Assembly (NCBI GenBank): GCA_020633465.1
Contig: JACKDN010000016.1
Location: 62,001 to 126,000, forward strand
Length of the DNA: 64,000 bases
Direction of reading: 5' to 3'
Source: Myxococcales bacterium
GTDB lineage: Bacteria > Myxococcota_A > Bradymonadia > UBA7976 > UBA1532
In this document: positions 51,678-60,980 of the stretch, one piece after another
How the letters are laid out: the number at the start of each line of letters is the position of its first letter
Position numbering within the stretch: position 1 is the stretch's first letter
Notes under the pieces: generated by a model
Database searches by the model: none
Told to the model about the DNA's origin: nothing
Seen by the model: the letters and a program-made list of their open reading frames with translations, nothing else
Program-made: the position numbers and the translations under genes

Positions 51678-53807
51678 TCAGGGGCGCTCGCTCGGCGGCG
51701 GACACAGGCCGCCCTCGCACACGTCGATGACCTCGCCGGTCTCGAAGAAGTGCACCATCTGCGTGTTGTGCGAGTCGAGGCGGCGCGGCTTGCCGTGGGG
51801 ATCGCCGTTGGGATCCTCGGGCGGCGGCCGGTTGCCGGCGGGCGGCCACGGGTTGCCGAAGTGCCAGTTGACGATCGCCGAGCCCTCGTGGGGGTACGCG
51901 GTAGGCTCGACGAGGTCGACCGCCCGTTCGTCGTCGTAGTTCTCCATCAGCGCGAAGCCGACGTCGCTGCGGGCGACGATCTCCATCGTCACCGGCGCCA
52001 CCTGGTAGTCGCCGCGCGCCGGCGCCGCGATCGCGTGCTTCGCGGGGTTGCCGGGGAAGGGCTCGGCGCTCAGGTGGCGGTAGTAGCTGACCGGATCCGT
52101 CTGATTCCAAAGCTGCTGGATGGTCGAGAGGATGAGCGCCTCGTCGTAGCGCGGGCCGTACAGCTGCTCGACGACGGCGAAGAAGGGCTCGAAGTCGACC
52201 GAGCGGTGCAGCAGCGTCGAGTAGTTCTGCCCGGGCACACCCAGGTGGCCGCGCGTCAGCACCGGGCTCAGGGCCAGGTACGTGGCGCCGTAGATGCCGC
52301 CCTGGCTGATGCCGCTGTAGTAGAAGCGGTCGGTGTCGAGCGTGATGCCGCGGCTGGTGACCTCGTCGAGGGCGGCGAACGCGCCGCCGCGCATCGCCTG
52401 GGCCAGCACCAGGAAGTCGACCATGCCCTGGTGCATGCGATCGGCCAGCCACGGGAAGTAGCTCATCTCGGTGATGATGGCCTGGATGTTCGGCTCGTCC
52501 GGCTCGGCCATGCCGGTCCAGTCGCTGGCGAAGAAGATGAACTGGTGGTCGGCGGCGATCTTCGAGTTGAAGCTGCCGCGCACCTGGCTGCCCTTGCCCA
52601 GCAGGCCGTGCCCGTACTGCACCAGGCCGTGGGGCGTGCCGTCGAGGGCGGTGTGCGGGACGCGGATCCAGAACTCGGGGTCGTGCCAGCCGTTCTGCGC
52701 CGGCATGCCGTCGTCGCCCAGGTTCATCACGCTGCCGGTGCGATCGCGGAAGGGGCCGTCGGGCTTCAGGTAGTAAGGCGAGCGGAAGGTGCCGTACAGC
52801 TCGAGGGCGATGTGCTCGTTCACCTCGCGGCCGGAGTCGTCGGGCGCGGGCGCGAACTCGGTCACCTGCAGGACGGTCAGCTCGGGCCCGGCGTCGCCCA
52901 CGGCGGCGAGGGCGGCGTCGCGCAGGTGCAGCATCCAGCCGTGCAGCGCGTCGCCGCTGGCGGTGTGGAAGTCCCAGGCCAGCTGCAGGGTGCCGCGCTC
53001 GACGCCCTGGGCCTCGAAGAAGCTGAAGACGCCCTCGAAGGTGGCCCGGCGGTCGGCGACGGCGGGCTGCGCGCAGGGATCGTCGTCGCGCAGCTGGCGG
53101 AACGCGTGGCTGGGCTCGATGGCGGCGCCGGTGGTGTCGGTCAGGCCGCGGAAAGCGACGTAGTGGTGGGCGTCCTCCTGCAGCAGCACGGCGGGGCGGA
53201 CGAACAGGGTCTGGATGGCCGGATCGTCCTCGTAGGCGTCCAGCTCGACCCAGTAGGGCACGCGGCGCATGGTGTCGCCCTTCACCTCGTACCAGACGAT
53301 GGCGGCGTCGTCGGCGACGCTGTCCGCCAGATCGTACTGCCCCGGCAGCGTCGAGACGTCGACGTTCGGCAGGATGACCAGCAGGGCCTCGCCGGGGCCG
53401 TAGCCGTCCATGCGGCGCCAGGCCGTCGGATCGACGTGGACGTCCTCGACGTTGGCCGGCAGGGAGGTGGCGCCGAAGGCGAGCGTGTACCCCGTGGCGC
53501 GGTCGGCGTCGGGGGCGAGGTACAGGTTCGACGGCCAGGGCATCGAGCAGGCGTAGGGGTTGATCGGATCGCAGTCGGGATCCAGGCGCCCCTCGTCGGG
53601 GCACTCGACCCCCATGTCGGCGCCCGGGCCGGCGTCGGCGGGGTCGCCGCCCATGCCGGGGGCGCCGCCCATGCCCGGCGCGCCGCCCGCGCCCGGGGCG
53701 CCGCCCATGCCGGTCGCGTCGGGGGCGGGATCGCCGCCGCCGTCGTCGTCACAAGCGCACAGCGCCACGGCGCCGAGCGCCAGGCACAGGACACGGGTTC
53801 GTCGCAT
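51678..53807 (-). CDS. Alpha/beta hydrolase lipoprotein (VolA/Pla-1/cef lipase-like)
   Basis: 709 residues from ATG 53807 after GGGGAG. Lipobox LGAVALCAC, then a Gly/Met/Pro-Asp tether. Mature start RLDPDCDPINPYACSMPWPSNLYL is typical of bacterial virulence-factor lipase-like proteins. The nucleophile elbow is YSGISQGGIYG (G-x-S-x-G). VQYGHGLLGKGSQV carries an oxyanion-type phrase. These proteins are surface lipases or lysophospholipases in Vibrio and related bacteria. Substrate is unknown. The catalytic His is probably in the C-terminal SHNTQMVHFF region. Confidence 0.75.
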   Translation of the reverse strand: MRRTRVLCLALGAVALCACDDDGGGDPAPDATGMGGAPGAGGAPGMGGAPGMGGDPADAGPGADMGVECPDEGRLDPDCDPINPYACSMPWPSNLYLAPDADRATGYTLAFGATSLPANVEDVHVDPTAWRRMDGYGPGEALLVILPNVDVSTLPGQYDLADSVADDAAIVWYEVKGDTMRRVPYWVELDAYEDDPAIQTLFVRPAVLLQEDAHHYVAFRGLTDTTGAAIEPSHAFRQLRDDDPCAQPAVADRRATFEGVFSFFEAQGVERGTLQLAWDFHTASGDALHGWMLHLRDAALAAVGDAGPELTVLQVTEFAPAPDDSGREVNEHIALELYGTFRSPYYLKPDGPFRDRTGSVMNLGDDGMPAQNGWHDPEFWIRVPHTALDGTPHGLVQYGHGLLGKGSQVRGSFNSKIAADHQFIFFASDWTGMAEPDEPNIQAIITEMSYFPWLADRMHQGMVDFLVLAQAMRGGAFAALDEVTSRGITLDTDRFYYSGISQGGIYGATYLALSPVLTRGHLGVPGQNYSTLLHRSVDFEPFFAVVEQLYGPRYDEALILSTIQQLWNQTDPVSYYRHLSAEPFPGNPAKHAIAAPARGDYQVAPVTMEIVARSDVGFALMENYDDERAVDLVEPTAYPHEGSAIVNWHFGNPWPPAGNRPPPEDPNGDPHGKPRRLDSHNTQMVHFFETGEVIDVCEGGLCPPPSERP

Positions 53808-53955
53808 GTCGTGCTCCCCAAAGGACTGCCGAGCACGGTGCCGCAGGGCCGATCGGGCGGTCAAGCGGGCCGGCGCGGGCCGACCGGGGGGTGGCGGGTG
53901 GGCGGTGGGGACGGTACAACGACCCGTGATCGTGGGATGGTCTGGGGAGGCCCTG

Positions 53956-55539
53956 GTGAAGCAGAGCGTGTTGTGGGGAAGCGGCTGGTGCGCCGCCCTG
54001 ATGGTGCTGGCGATCGGCTGCGGGGCGGACGGCTCCGGCGGCGGGGGAGGCGGCGGCGCCGACGCGGGCGCGGCCTGCACCGACGGCCAGACGCGCGCCT
54101 GCGACGCCGGCGGCATGCCCGGCTCGCAGGCCTGCACCAACGGCGCGTGGGGCGACTGCGTCCCGCAGGCGCCCGAGCAGTGCAACGGCCTCGACGACGA
54201 CGGCGACGGCGAGAGCGACGAGAACCTCCAGCGGGCCTGCAACACGGCCTGCGGCTCGGGGATCGAGACGTGCCCGAGCGGCTCGTGGGTGGGCTGCGAC
54301 GCGCCCGAGCCGGCCACCGAGGTGTGCGACGGCCAGGACAACGACTGTGACGGGCAGATCGACGAGGCGCTGACGCGCGTGTGCGAGAGCGAGTGCGGCC
54401 AGGGCATGGAGAGCTGCTCGCTGGGCAACTGGGTGGGGTGCAGCGCGGCGACGCCCGGCGTCGAGACGTGCAACGGCATGGACGACGACTGCGACGGCAC
54501 GACCGACGAGGCGCTGCGGCGCGAGTGCAGCACCGCGTGTGGCGCCGGCGGTGAGACCTGCACCGACGGTACGTGGGGCGCCTGCGACGCGCGCGAGCCG
54601 ATGGCGATGGAGGACTGCGGGCCGGACAACGGCGGCAACGACATCGACGACGACTGCGACGGCATGGTGGACGAGGGCTGCGACCGCTGCATCCCCGACA
54701 GCACGACGGTGTGCTCGGTCGACCGCGGCGTGTGCCAGCAGGGCGTCAAGACCTGCATGGCCGACCGCAGCTGGGGCCCCTGCCTGAAGGACGGCGACGA
54801 GGTCGCCGAGCCCGACCAGAACGCCGAGGTCTGCGACGGCCTCGACAACGACTGCGACGGCGTGGTCGACGACGGCGTGCCGGGCGCGGGTGATCCCTGC
54901 GGCACCGACGAGGGCGCCTGCCGCGCGGGCATCCTCGCTTGCGTCGACGGGGCCGAGGCCTGCCAGGGCGAGCTCGCCGCGGGCGACGAGCTGTGCGACG
55001 GCGCCGACAACGACTGCGACGGGACGGTCGACGAGGGGCTGCCCGGCGATCAGTGGGAGATGAACGAGGAGTGCCGCACGGCGAACAACGTCGGCGACAT
55101 CGGCGAGGGCGACGAGCCGCGGCTGCTGAACGGCAGCATCTACCCGGACGGCGACGTCGACTATCACTGGCTGCGGGTCGACGAGAAGAGCGACTTCTGC
55201 TTCCCCGGCATCGGCGGCGAGGAGCCCTACCGCGTGGTCGTGGCGCTGGGCAACCTGCCCGAGGGCACGAACTACCGGCTGTGCCTGTCGGTGGCCGAGG
55301 AGGCCGACGACATCAACGCGTTCTGCGGGGGCGAGCTGCTGCTGCAGGAGACCTGCACCGAGGACGTCGTCGACGGGGCGCTGGCGCTGGCCTACGAGGT
55401 CGACGCGGCCTGCTTCTTCAACGACGACACGCACGTGCTGGTGAAGGTCGAGGCCATCGAGGGATCGAGCTGCCTGCCCTACACCTTGGCGGTCAGCGCC
55501 GAGACGGTGGCCGAGCCCGACATGATGGACATGAACTGA
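53956..55539 (+). CDS. Secreted lipoprotein with six MopE-type Cys/Asp metal-binding repeats
   Basis: 527 residues from GTG 53956 after GGGGAGG. Lipobox LMVLAIGC. Six repeats of the form xGxDNDCDGxxDE (DGQDNDCDGQIDE, NGMDDDCDGTTDE, DGLDNDCDGVVDDG and others), each paired with a Cys-bounded loop. This is the putative metal-binding motif named for methanotroph MopE, common in Myxococcota. The last ~170 residues form a beta-rich globular domain. The repeats suggest calcium or transition metal binding at the surface. Confidence 0.8.
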   Translation: MKQSVLWGSGWCAALMVLAIGCGADGSGGGGGGGADAGAACTDGQTRACDAGGMPGSQACTNGAWGDCVPQAPEQCNGLDDDGDGESDENLQRACNTACGSGIETCPSGSWVGCDAPEPATEVCDGQDNDCDGQIDEALTRVCESECGQGMESCSLGNWVGCSAATPGVETCNGMDDDCDGTTDEALRRECSTACGAGGETCTDGTWGACDAREPMAMEDCGPDNGGNDIDDDCDGMVDEGCDRCIPDSTTVCSVDRGVCQQGVKTCMADRSWGPCLKDGDEVAEPDQNAEVCDGLDNDCDGVVDDGVPGAGDPCGTDEGACRAGILACVDGAEACQGELAAGDELCDGADNDCDGTVDEGLPGDQWEMNEECRTANNVGDIGEGDEPRLLNGSIYPDGDVDYHWLRVDEKSDFCFPGIGGEEPYRVVVALGNLPEGTNYRLCLSVAEEADDINAFCGGELLLQETCTEDVVDGALALAYEVDAACFFNDDTHVLVKVEAIEGSSCLPYTLAVSAETVAEPDMMDMN

Positions 55540-55552
55540 GCGGCCGCGCCGA

Positions 55553-55981
55553 TCAGCTCACCGCCCACAGCAGGGCCGCGTATCGCGCGGCCTTGCCCAC
55601 GAACACCAGCGCCAGGAAGGGCAGGGGGCGCACGCGCATGATGCCGGCGATGACGGTCAGCGCGTCGCCGACGACCGGCGCCCACGCCAGCAGCAGCGTC
55701 CACACGCCCCATCGCTGAAACCAGGCCTGCGCGCGGGCGAGCTGGCCGGGCCCGACCGGGAACCAGCGCCGGTCGCGCCAGTGCAGCGCGAAGCGGCCGA
55801 GCCCGTAGTTCACGACGGCGCCCAGCGTGTTGCCGAGGCTGGCGGCCAGCCACAGAGGGGCGGCGGCGACGCCGGGCTGCGCGGCGAGGCCCACCACGAC
55901 GACCTCCGAGGCCACGGGCAGCAGGGTGGCGGCCAGGAAGCCCGAGCCGAACGCGGTGAGGTAGCTCCACACGCGGCGCAT
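55553..55981 (-). CDS. VTT-domain (YqaA/DedA-like) inner-membrane protein
   Basis: 142 residues. FLAATLLPVASEVVVVGLAAQ and NTLGAVVNYGLGRFALHW match the start of the SNARE-associated VTT domain; WAPVVGDALTVIAGIMRVRPLPFLALVFVGKAARY matches its end. YqaA/DedA proteins are short polytopic proteins, some of which move phospholipid or C55-P headgroups. It is divergent from the glycosidase gene with only 17 bp between start codons, so their promoters must overlap the opposite gene. Confidence 0.85.
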   Translation of the reverse strand: MRRVWSYLTAFGSGFLAATLLPVASEVVVVGLAAQPGVAAAPLWLAASLGNTLGAVVNYGLGRFALHWRDRRWFPVGPGQLARAQAWFQRWGVWTLLLAWAPVVGDALTVIAGIMRVRPLPFLALVFVGKAARYAALLWAVS

Positions 55982-55998
55982 CGTGCTACGTTCGGCCC

Positions 55999-58024
55999 AT
56001 GCGCGCGACCGTGATGGTGATGCTGGGGGTGGCCCTGCTCGTGGGGCCGGTACGAGCCAACGACGTCGGCGTCAACGCCCACGTGCCCACCGACGACCAG
56101 CTGGACGCCTTGGCCGACCTCGGCGTCGAGTGGGTGCGGGTGGACGCCAACTGGTTCCAGCTGGAGCCGGCGCAGGGGCGCTTCGAGTGGGCCTTCATGG
56201 ACCGGGTCGTCGACGGCGCCAGCGCCCGTGGCCTGAAGGTGATGATGACGCTGTCCTATGCGCCCGCGTGGGCCACGGACGGCGGCGCCGACGGCGTGCC
56301 CAGCAACGACGTGCCGCGCGCGGGCACCTACGCCGCCTTCGTCGAGGCCGCGGTCACGCACTACGCGGCGCGCGGCGTGCGGCACTTCGGCGTCTGGAAC
56401 GAGCCCAACCTCGACCACTTCTGGGAGGGCACGCTCGATCAGTACGTCGACCGCGTGCTGCGGCCGGGGGCCGACGCCGTGCGCCGCGCGTGCGCGGATT
56501 GCCTGGTGCTGGGGCCCGACATCGCCAGCGTGGGGTCGTGGCAGGACTTCCTGGGCGGCGTGCTGGAGCGCGCCGGCGACGTCTTCGACATCCTCACGCA
56601 CCACACCTACGCCCAGCCGCAAGCCGTCGGCGCGCGCTGGATCTGCGACGACTTCGCCCACGCGATCGACATCGGGGACGACGCGATCTGCTTCTACGAG
56701 CCGGGGCTGCGCCAGGTGCTCGACGGCGCCGCCTGGCAGGGCGAGGTGTGGCTGACCGAGGTGGGCTATCGGGCCGCGCCCTGGGACGACGCGGGCGAGC
56801 AGCAGAAGCAGGTGGTGTACGCCCGCGAGGTGCTGGCCATGCAGCTCGAGACGCCGTGGTGGACCAACACGTTCTTCTACGAGCTGACCGACTGCCGGCC
56901 CGCGCAGCCCGACTGCGACATCGACGGGTTCGGGCTGACGCGCCGCACGGCGGGCCCGGACGCCACCTGGGCCGACAACTTCGTGCTGAAGCCGGTGTTC
57001 GCGTGGCTGAAGGGCGAGCTGGCCGAGAACCCCGCCTGGCGCGAGGACGCGATGCCGCCGCCCCCACCCCCGCCGCCGCCGCCCGCGGCCATCGAGGCGC
57101 CGCGGCGCGCGGACGCCGCGCCCGACGGCTCGTTGGGTGAGTGGGACGACGACGGCTGCGTGGTGCTGACCCGCTACGAGGTGGTCGATCAGCCGCGGGC
57201 GGGGGACGCCGATCTGTCGGCGCGGGCGTGCGCCGCCTGGAGCGCCGGCGCGCTGTGGCTGTCGGTCGACGTCGAGGACGAGCGGCACCGCAACGATCAG
57301 CCCGACGACACGCTGTGGTTGGGCGACTCGGTGCAGCTGGCGGTGGATCTCGACGCGGACGGCGGCGACGCCTACGACGAGGACGATCGCGAGGTGACGG
57401 TGGCGCGGGTGGGCGACGCGACGCGCCTGCACGCGTTCCACGGCGGCCTCGACGGCGTGACCGCCGCGGTGGTGCGCGACGGCCGCCGCACGCGGTACGA
57501 GCTGCGCGTGGCGGTGCCGGGGTTGGGGGAGGGGGACGTCGTCAAGGCGTCCTTCCTGATCAACGACGCAGACGCCGCGGGCCGGGACGGTTGGCTCGAG
57601 TGGACGCCGGGCATCGGGCGCGCCAAGTCGCCGGGCGACTTCGGCACGGTCACGCTGGTCGGGCGCGAGGCGATGGCGGATCCCGACATGGGGTTGCCGC
57701 GGGCGGACGACGCGGGGCGGCCGCCGCCGCCGTTGCCGGATCCGCCCGATCTGGGCGCGCCGGGCCGCGACGCGGGGGCCGATCTCGGGCCGCCCGGCGA
57801 CGTCGGCGGGGCGGGGGGCGCCGGCGGCGCGCCGGGCGCCGGGGCCAGGGCGCGCCAGGCGCCAGGGGCGGCGTGGCGCCGCTGGACGCGGGCGTCGCGG
57901 TGCGCGCTCGGACGGCGGCGCGCGCGCGTCGGGGGGCGACGACGAGGGCTGTCGCGCGGCCCCCGGGGCGCTGCCCGGCGCGCTGCTGGGCCTGCTGTTG
58001 CTGGGCCTCCGCCGGCGCCGCTGA
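55999..58024 (+). CDS. Secreted GH39/GH5-like glycoside hydrolase with CBM9-like domain and MYXO-CTERM-like tail (two frameshifts)
   Basis: Start ATG 55999, signal peptide ending VRA. Residues ~25-360 are a TIM barrel with the acid/base phrase GVWNEPNLDH (E135) and the nucleophile phrase VWLTEVGYR (E254), as in clan GH-A. A Pro-rich linker and a CBM9-like carbohydrate or cellulose-binding beta domain follow (~375-560: AAWSAGALWLSVDVEDERHRND, SVQLAVDLDADGGDAYDEDD). The frame changes twice, near 57841 and 57910; adding one G at each site restores a continuous 675-residue protein that ends GCRAAPGALPGALL, a Leu-rich helix and RRRR. The tail would be lost if the breaks are real. It would be a surface or secreted polysaccharide-degrading enzyme. 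Confidence 0.75.
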
Positions 58025-58038
58025 TCAGCCGCCGCGCC

Positions 58039-58704
58039 TCACCAGAAGTGCCAGACGGTGTAGGTCGCGAAGAGCAGGGCGATCACGATCTTGCCCCAGC
58101 CCATCGACTCGTCTTCGCCGGCGTCGGGCGCGGCGGTGTCGAGCGCCGGCGCCGCGGGCGGGGGCAGCGGCTCGGGGTCGGGCTCGGTGGGCAGTGAGGG
58201 CGATGCGCTCGCGGGCGGCGTGCTGGGGGGCGCGAGGGCAGGCGCCGGCGCCGCCGGCGGCGGCAGCGCGCGCGGCGTCAGCGTCCACGCGCGGCGCCGC
58301 AGCACCGACAGCAACGCGGCGCGCGCCCCGGCGAGCTCGGCGACGGCCTGCGCGCGGCGCGTCGCCTCGAGCCAGGCGCGCACCACCGGGCGGTCGTCGC
58401 CGTGCAGGTGGCTCAGCGTCACCGGCCCCTCGGGCAGCAGCAGCGTGAACTCGGTGCCCAGGTAGGTGTCCGTCTCGCCGATCGCGCGCACGTCGCGGCC
58501 GTCCATGCGGTGGTGCCGGCCGGGTCGCAGCGCCTCGTCCTCGACGAACACGGCGGCGCGGTCGCTCAGGCACAGCATGCCGCGGCGGCCCACCACCTCG
58601 GCGCCGCGCCGCAGTTGGGCCTCGATCAGGGCGTGGGGGGGCGCGTCGAGGAGGGTCGCGGCGCGGGCGAAGAAGGCGGCCGGATCGAGGCGGGTGGCGG
58701 GCAT
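58039..58704 (-). CDS. Protein with PH-like N-terminal region and C-terminal membrane anchor
   Basis: 221 residues from ATG 58704. The first ~115 residues have beta strands (VGRRGMLCLSDRAAVFVEDEA, GETDTYLGTEFTLLLPEGPVTLSHLHG) like a PH/GRAM-type barrel. A coiled stretch and a Pro/Ala-rich linker of ~55 residues follow. A single helix (MGWGKIVIALLFATYTVWHFW) ends the protein, as in tail-anchored proteins. Unknown function. Converges on the glycosidase gene with 14 bp between stops. Confidence 0.65.
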   Translation of the reverse strand: MPATRLDPAAFFARAATLLDAPPHALIEAQLRRGAEVVGRRGMLCLSDRAAVFVEDEALRPGRHHRMDGRDVRAIGETDTYLGTEFTLLLPEGPVTLSHLHGDDRPVVRAWLEATRRAQAVAELAGARAALLSVLRRRAWTLTPRALPPPAAPAPALAPPSTPPASASPSLPTEPDPEPLPPPAAPALDTAAPDAGEDESMGWGKIVIALLFATYTVWHFW

Positions 58705-58801
58705 GGCACGGGCTCCGCGGACGGGTCGGTCCCACCCTACTTCGATGCGCGACGCCGGGCCAGTGAGGGCGAGCGCGACCGTCGGCATGGGGGGCCGAAG
58801 G

Positions 58802-58816
58802 CGTCCAGATTCTGGA
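58802..58816. promoter_or_regulatory. GTCCAG-ATT-CTGGAC inverted repeat upstream of the PH-like gene
   Basis: A perfect 6-3-6 inverted repeat, GTCCAG (58802-58807) and CTGGAC (58811-58816), lies about 100 bp upstream of the minus-strand start at 58704. GTGGAC and GTGTCC words nearby partly repeat the half-site. It could be an operator; no regulator gene is adjacent. Confidence 0.3.
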
Positions 58817-58966
58817 CACCGTGGACGGTCGATACACCTGCGAGCCGCGGCGCGCTGTACGTAAGTGTCCGAAAGGATTGAGTTCATGCCCCTGGCACGG
58901 CGCTCGCTCCAGGGGGCCGCAGCGAGAACGAAGCAGGAGACGCGCTCGCGGCCTCGCGGCGGCCGG

Positions 58967-60406
58967 CTACTCGGGCTGCACGCTGCGGATCAGGTGCGCA
59001 TAGAACTGGACCATCCGGCCGTAGTCGGCCTCGCGGATGCGCTCGTCGGTGCCGTGGATGCGGTCGGTGTCCCCCGGCCCCAGAAAGCCCGGCGCGAAGC
59101 GCAGCACGTGGTCGGACAAGCCGGTGTAGTGGCGGGCGTCGGTGATGCCGACGACCAGGTAGGGCACGACCACGGCGTCGGGGAAGACGCCCGCGATGGC
59201 CGCCTGGACGGCGCGGAAGCCGGGGCCGTCGGGATCGGTCATCACGTCGCGGCGGGGCGGGATCGAGGGCAGCGCCTCGACCTGCACCCGGGGGTCTTTG
59301 ACAATCTGGCGCGTCCGCTCGAGCACCGCGTCGCGTGAGGTGCCGGGCAGGACGCGGTAGTTGACCACCGCGGTCGCCCGCTGGGGCAGGACGTTCGCCT
59401 GCGGCCCCCCGCTCAGCATGGTGACCGCGGTGGTCGTGCGCACCTGAGCCGCGGTGCGGGGCTTGCCGGCGTAGAGCGCCTTGACCGCGCCGCCGAGCAG
59501 CCAGCGGTTGCGCAGGGCCAGGCGCTGGCCGAAGGGCATCTCGGGCGCCAGCCAGTCCATGAAGGCCTCGGCGGCGGGCGTGAACTCGAGCGGCCACGGA
59601 TTGGCCTCCAGCAGCGCGACGGCCCGGCCGACGCGGCCGGCGGCGGTGTGCGGCGGCGGCATCGAGGCGTGGCCGCCGACGTCCTCTGCGGTGAGGCGCA
59701 CGCTGAAGGCGTCCTTCTCGGCGACGCCGACGATGGCGACCGGGCGCTCGATGCCGGGGATGACGCCCTGGGTCACCATGCCGCCCTCGTCCAGCACGAG
59801 GTGCGCGCGGACGCCCTCCGCTTCGAGGTGGTCGGCGATGGCGGCGGCGCCCTTGCCGGTGGTCTCCTCGTCGTGCCCGAAGGCGAACAGCACCGTGCGC
59901 TTCGGCTGGAAGCCCTGGCCGATCAGCCACGCCGCGGCCTCGAGCTGGGCCATCAGGCTGGCCTTGTCGTCCAGCGCGCCGCGGCCCCAGAGGAAGCCCT
60001 CGACGCGGCGGCCGCCGAAGGGCGGGTGGGTCCAGGCTTCCGGGCGGTCGACCGGGACGACGTCGGCGTGGGCCAGCAGCAGCAGCGGCTCGAGGGTCGG
60101 GTCGGTGCCCTTCCAGGTGAACATCACGCCGAGGGGGAAGTCGCGGCGCTGCAGGCGGGCGAGGGGAGGCAGGCCGTCGGCGGCCAGGATGTACAGCTCG
60201 TCGAACAGGCCGCCGCCCGCGTCGGCGACGGTGCGCAGCCGGATCGCCGCCGCCAGGCGCTCGAGCGCCGCGTCGAGATCGAAGCCCTCGAGCGGGGCGG
60301 CCGCCGACGCGCTTCGCTGGCGCGACTCGGCGGTGACGGCGCGGACCAGCAGCACCGCCGCCACCAACAGCAGCGCGGCGCCGACGATCTTCAGGGCTCG
60401 CTTCAT
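58967..60406 (-). CDS. M20 family metallopeptidase (CPS1/PM20D1-like)
   Basis: 479 residues from ATG 60406 after CGGAGG. An N-terminal signal/anchor helix leads. Catalytic features: LLLAHADVVPVD (His, Asp), GRGALDDKASL (bridging Asp), FGHDEETTGKGA (Glu-Glu), VGITDARHYTGLSD (metal His). The inserted dimerisation domain lies between. Members cleave small peptides or N-acyl amino acids; the N-terminal anchor resembles the CPS1/PM20D1 branch. Probably periplasmic. All metal ligands are present. Confidence 0.9.
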   Translation of the reverse strand: MKRALKIVGAALLLVAAVLLVRAVTAESRQRSASAAAPLEGFDLDAALERLAAAIRLRTVADAGGGLFDELYILAADGLPPLARLQRRDFPLGVMFTWKGTDPTLEPLLLLAHADVVPVDRPEAWTHPPFGGRRVEGFLWGRGALDDKASLMAQLEAAAWLIGQGFQPKRTVLFAFGHDEETTGKGAAAIADHLEAEGVRAHLVLDEGGMVTQGVIPGIERPVAIVGVAEKDAFSVRLTAEDVGGHASMPPPHTAAGRVGRAVALLEANPWPLEFTPAAEAFMDWLAPEMPFGQRLALRNRWLLGGAVKALYAGKPRTAAQVRTTTAVTMLSGGPQANVLPQRATAVVNYRVLPGTSRDAVLERTRQIVKDPRVQVEALPSIPPRRDVMTDPDGPGFRAVQAAIAGVFPDAVVVPYLVVGITDARHYTGLSDHVLRFAPGFLGPGDTDRIHGTDERIREADYGRMVQFYAHLIRSVQPE

Positions 60407-60473
60407 GGGGCCTCCGGGCGCTGAGCGGGGCTGCGATGGTGTACCATGCGTCGCCCCTGGCGCGGAGGTTCCG

Positions 60474-60866
60474 ATGCAGCAGCCCACCGAGCAGCCGGCC
60501 ACGAAGGCTCCGCTGGTGCGCTATCTCGACGAGACGGCGCCCATCGACTGCCCGTATGGCCATGTGCGGCGGGTGGTCACCGGCGGCGAGGGCGGCGTGG
60601 CCAACGTGCACGTCGTCGAGGTCACGCGGGGCGGGCTGCACCTGCACCGCGCCTACGACGAGACCTACTTCGTGCTCGAGGGCCACGGCACGATGGTGCT
60701 GGGCGGCGCGACGCACCGGCTGCGGCCGGGCGCGGTGGTGGTCATCCCGCCCGAGGTGCCCCACAGCCTCGAGGCCGACGAGGGCGAGGTGCTGCGCTTC
60801 GTCATCTTCGGCACGCCGGCGATGTCGATCGACGATCCGCGCGCGGCGCCCACCCGGCCCAGCTGA
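60474..60866 (+). CDS. Small cupin-domain protein
   Basis: 130 residues from ATG 60474 after GGAGG. The cupin metal motif 1 is GLHLHRAYDETYFVLEGHG (His, His, Glu) and motif 2 is IPPEVPHSLEAD (His). Other strands (TMVLGGATHRLRPGAVVVI) complete the barrel. It could be a mononuclear metal enzyme, such as an isomerase or dioxygenase, or a sugar or small-molecule binding protein. Substrate unknown. Confidence 0.85.
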   Translation: MQQPTEQPATKAPLVRYLDETAPIDCPYGHVRRVVTGGEGGVANVHVVEVTRGGLHLHRAYDETYFVLEGHGTMVLGGATHRLRPGAVVVIPPEVPHSLEADEGEVLRFVIFGTPAMSIDDPRAAPTRPS

Positions 60867-60980
60867 GGCCCCACCGCCGGAACATCGTCCCCTCGGCGCG
60901 GTCGATGCCCCCGATGAGATCGTCAAGGGCGGGCGGGCGTAGTACACCCGACGCGAAGCCCGAGGCGTGGAGGTGGCACG

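Noticed and set aside
58893..58909. TGGCACG-N4-TCGCT on the plus strand, a sigma-54-like site
   Set aside because: It points into the 3' end of the M20 gene on the opposite strand with no gene to drive; a chance match is likely.
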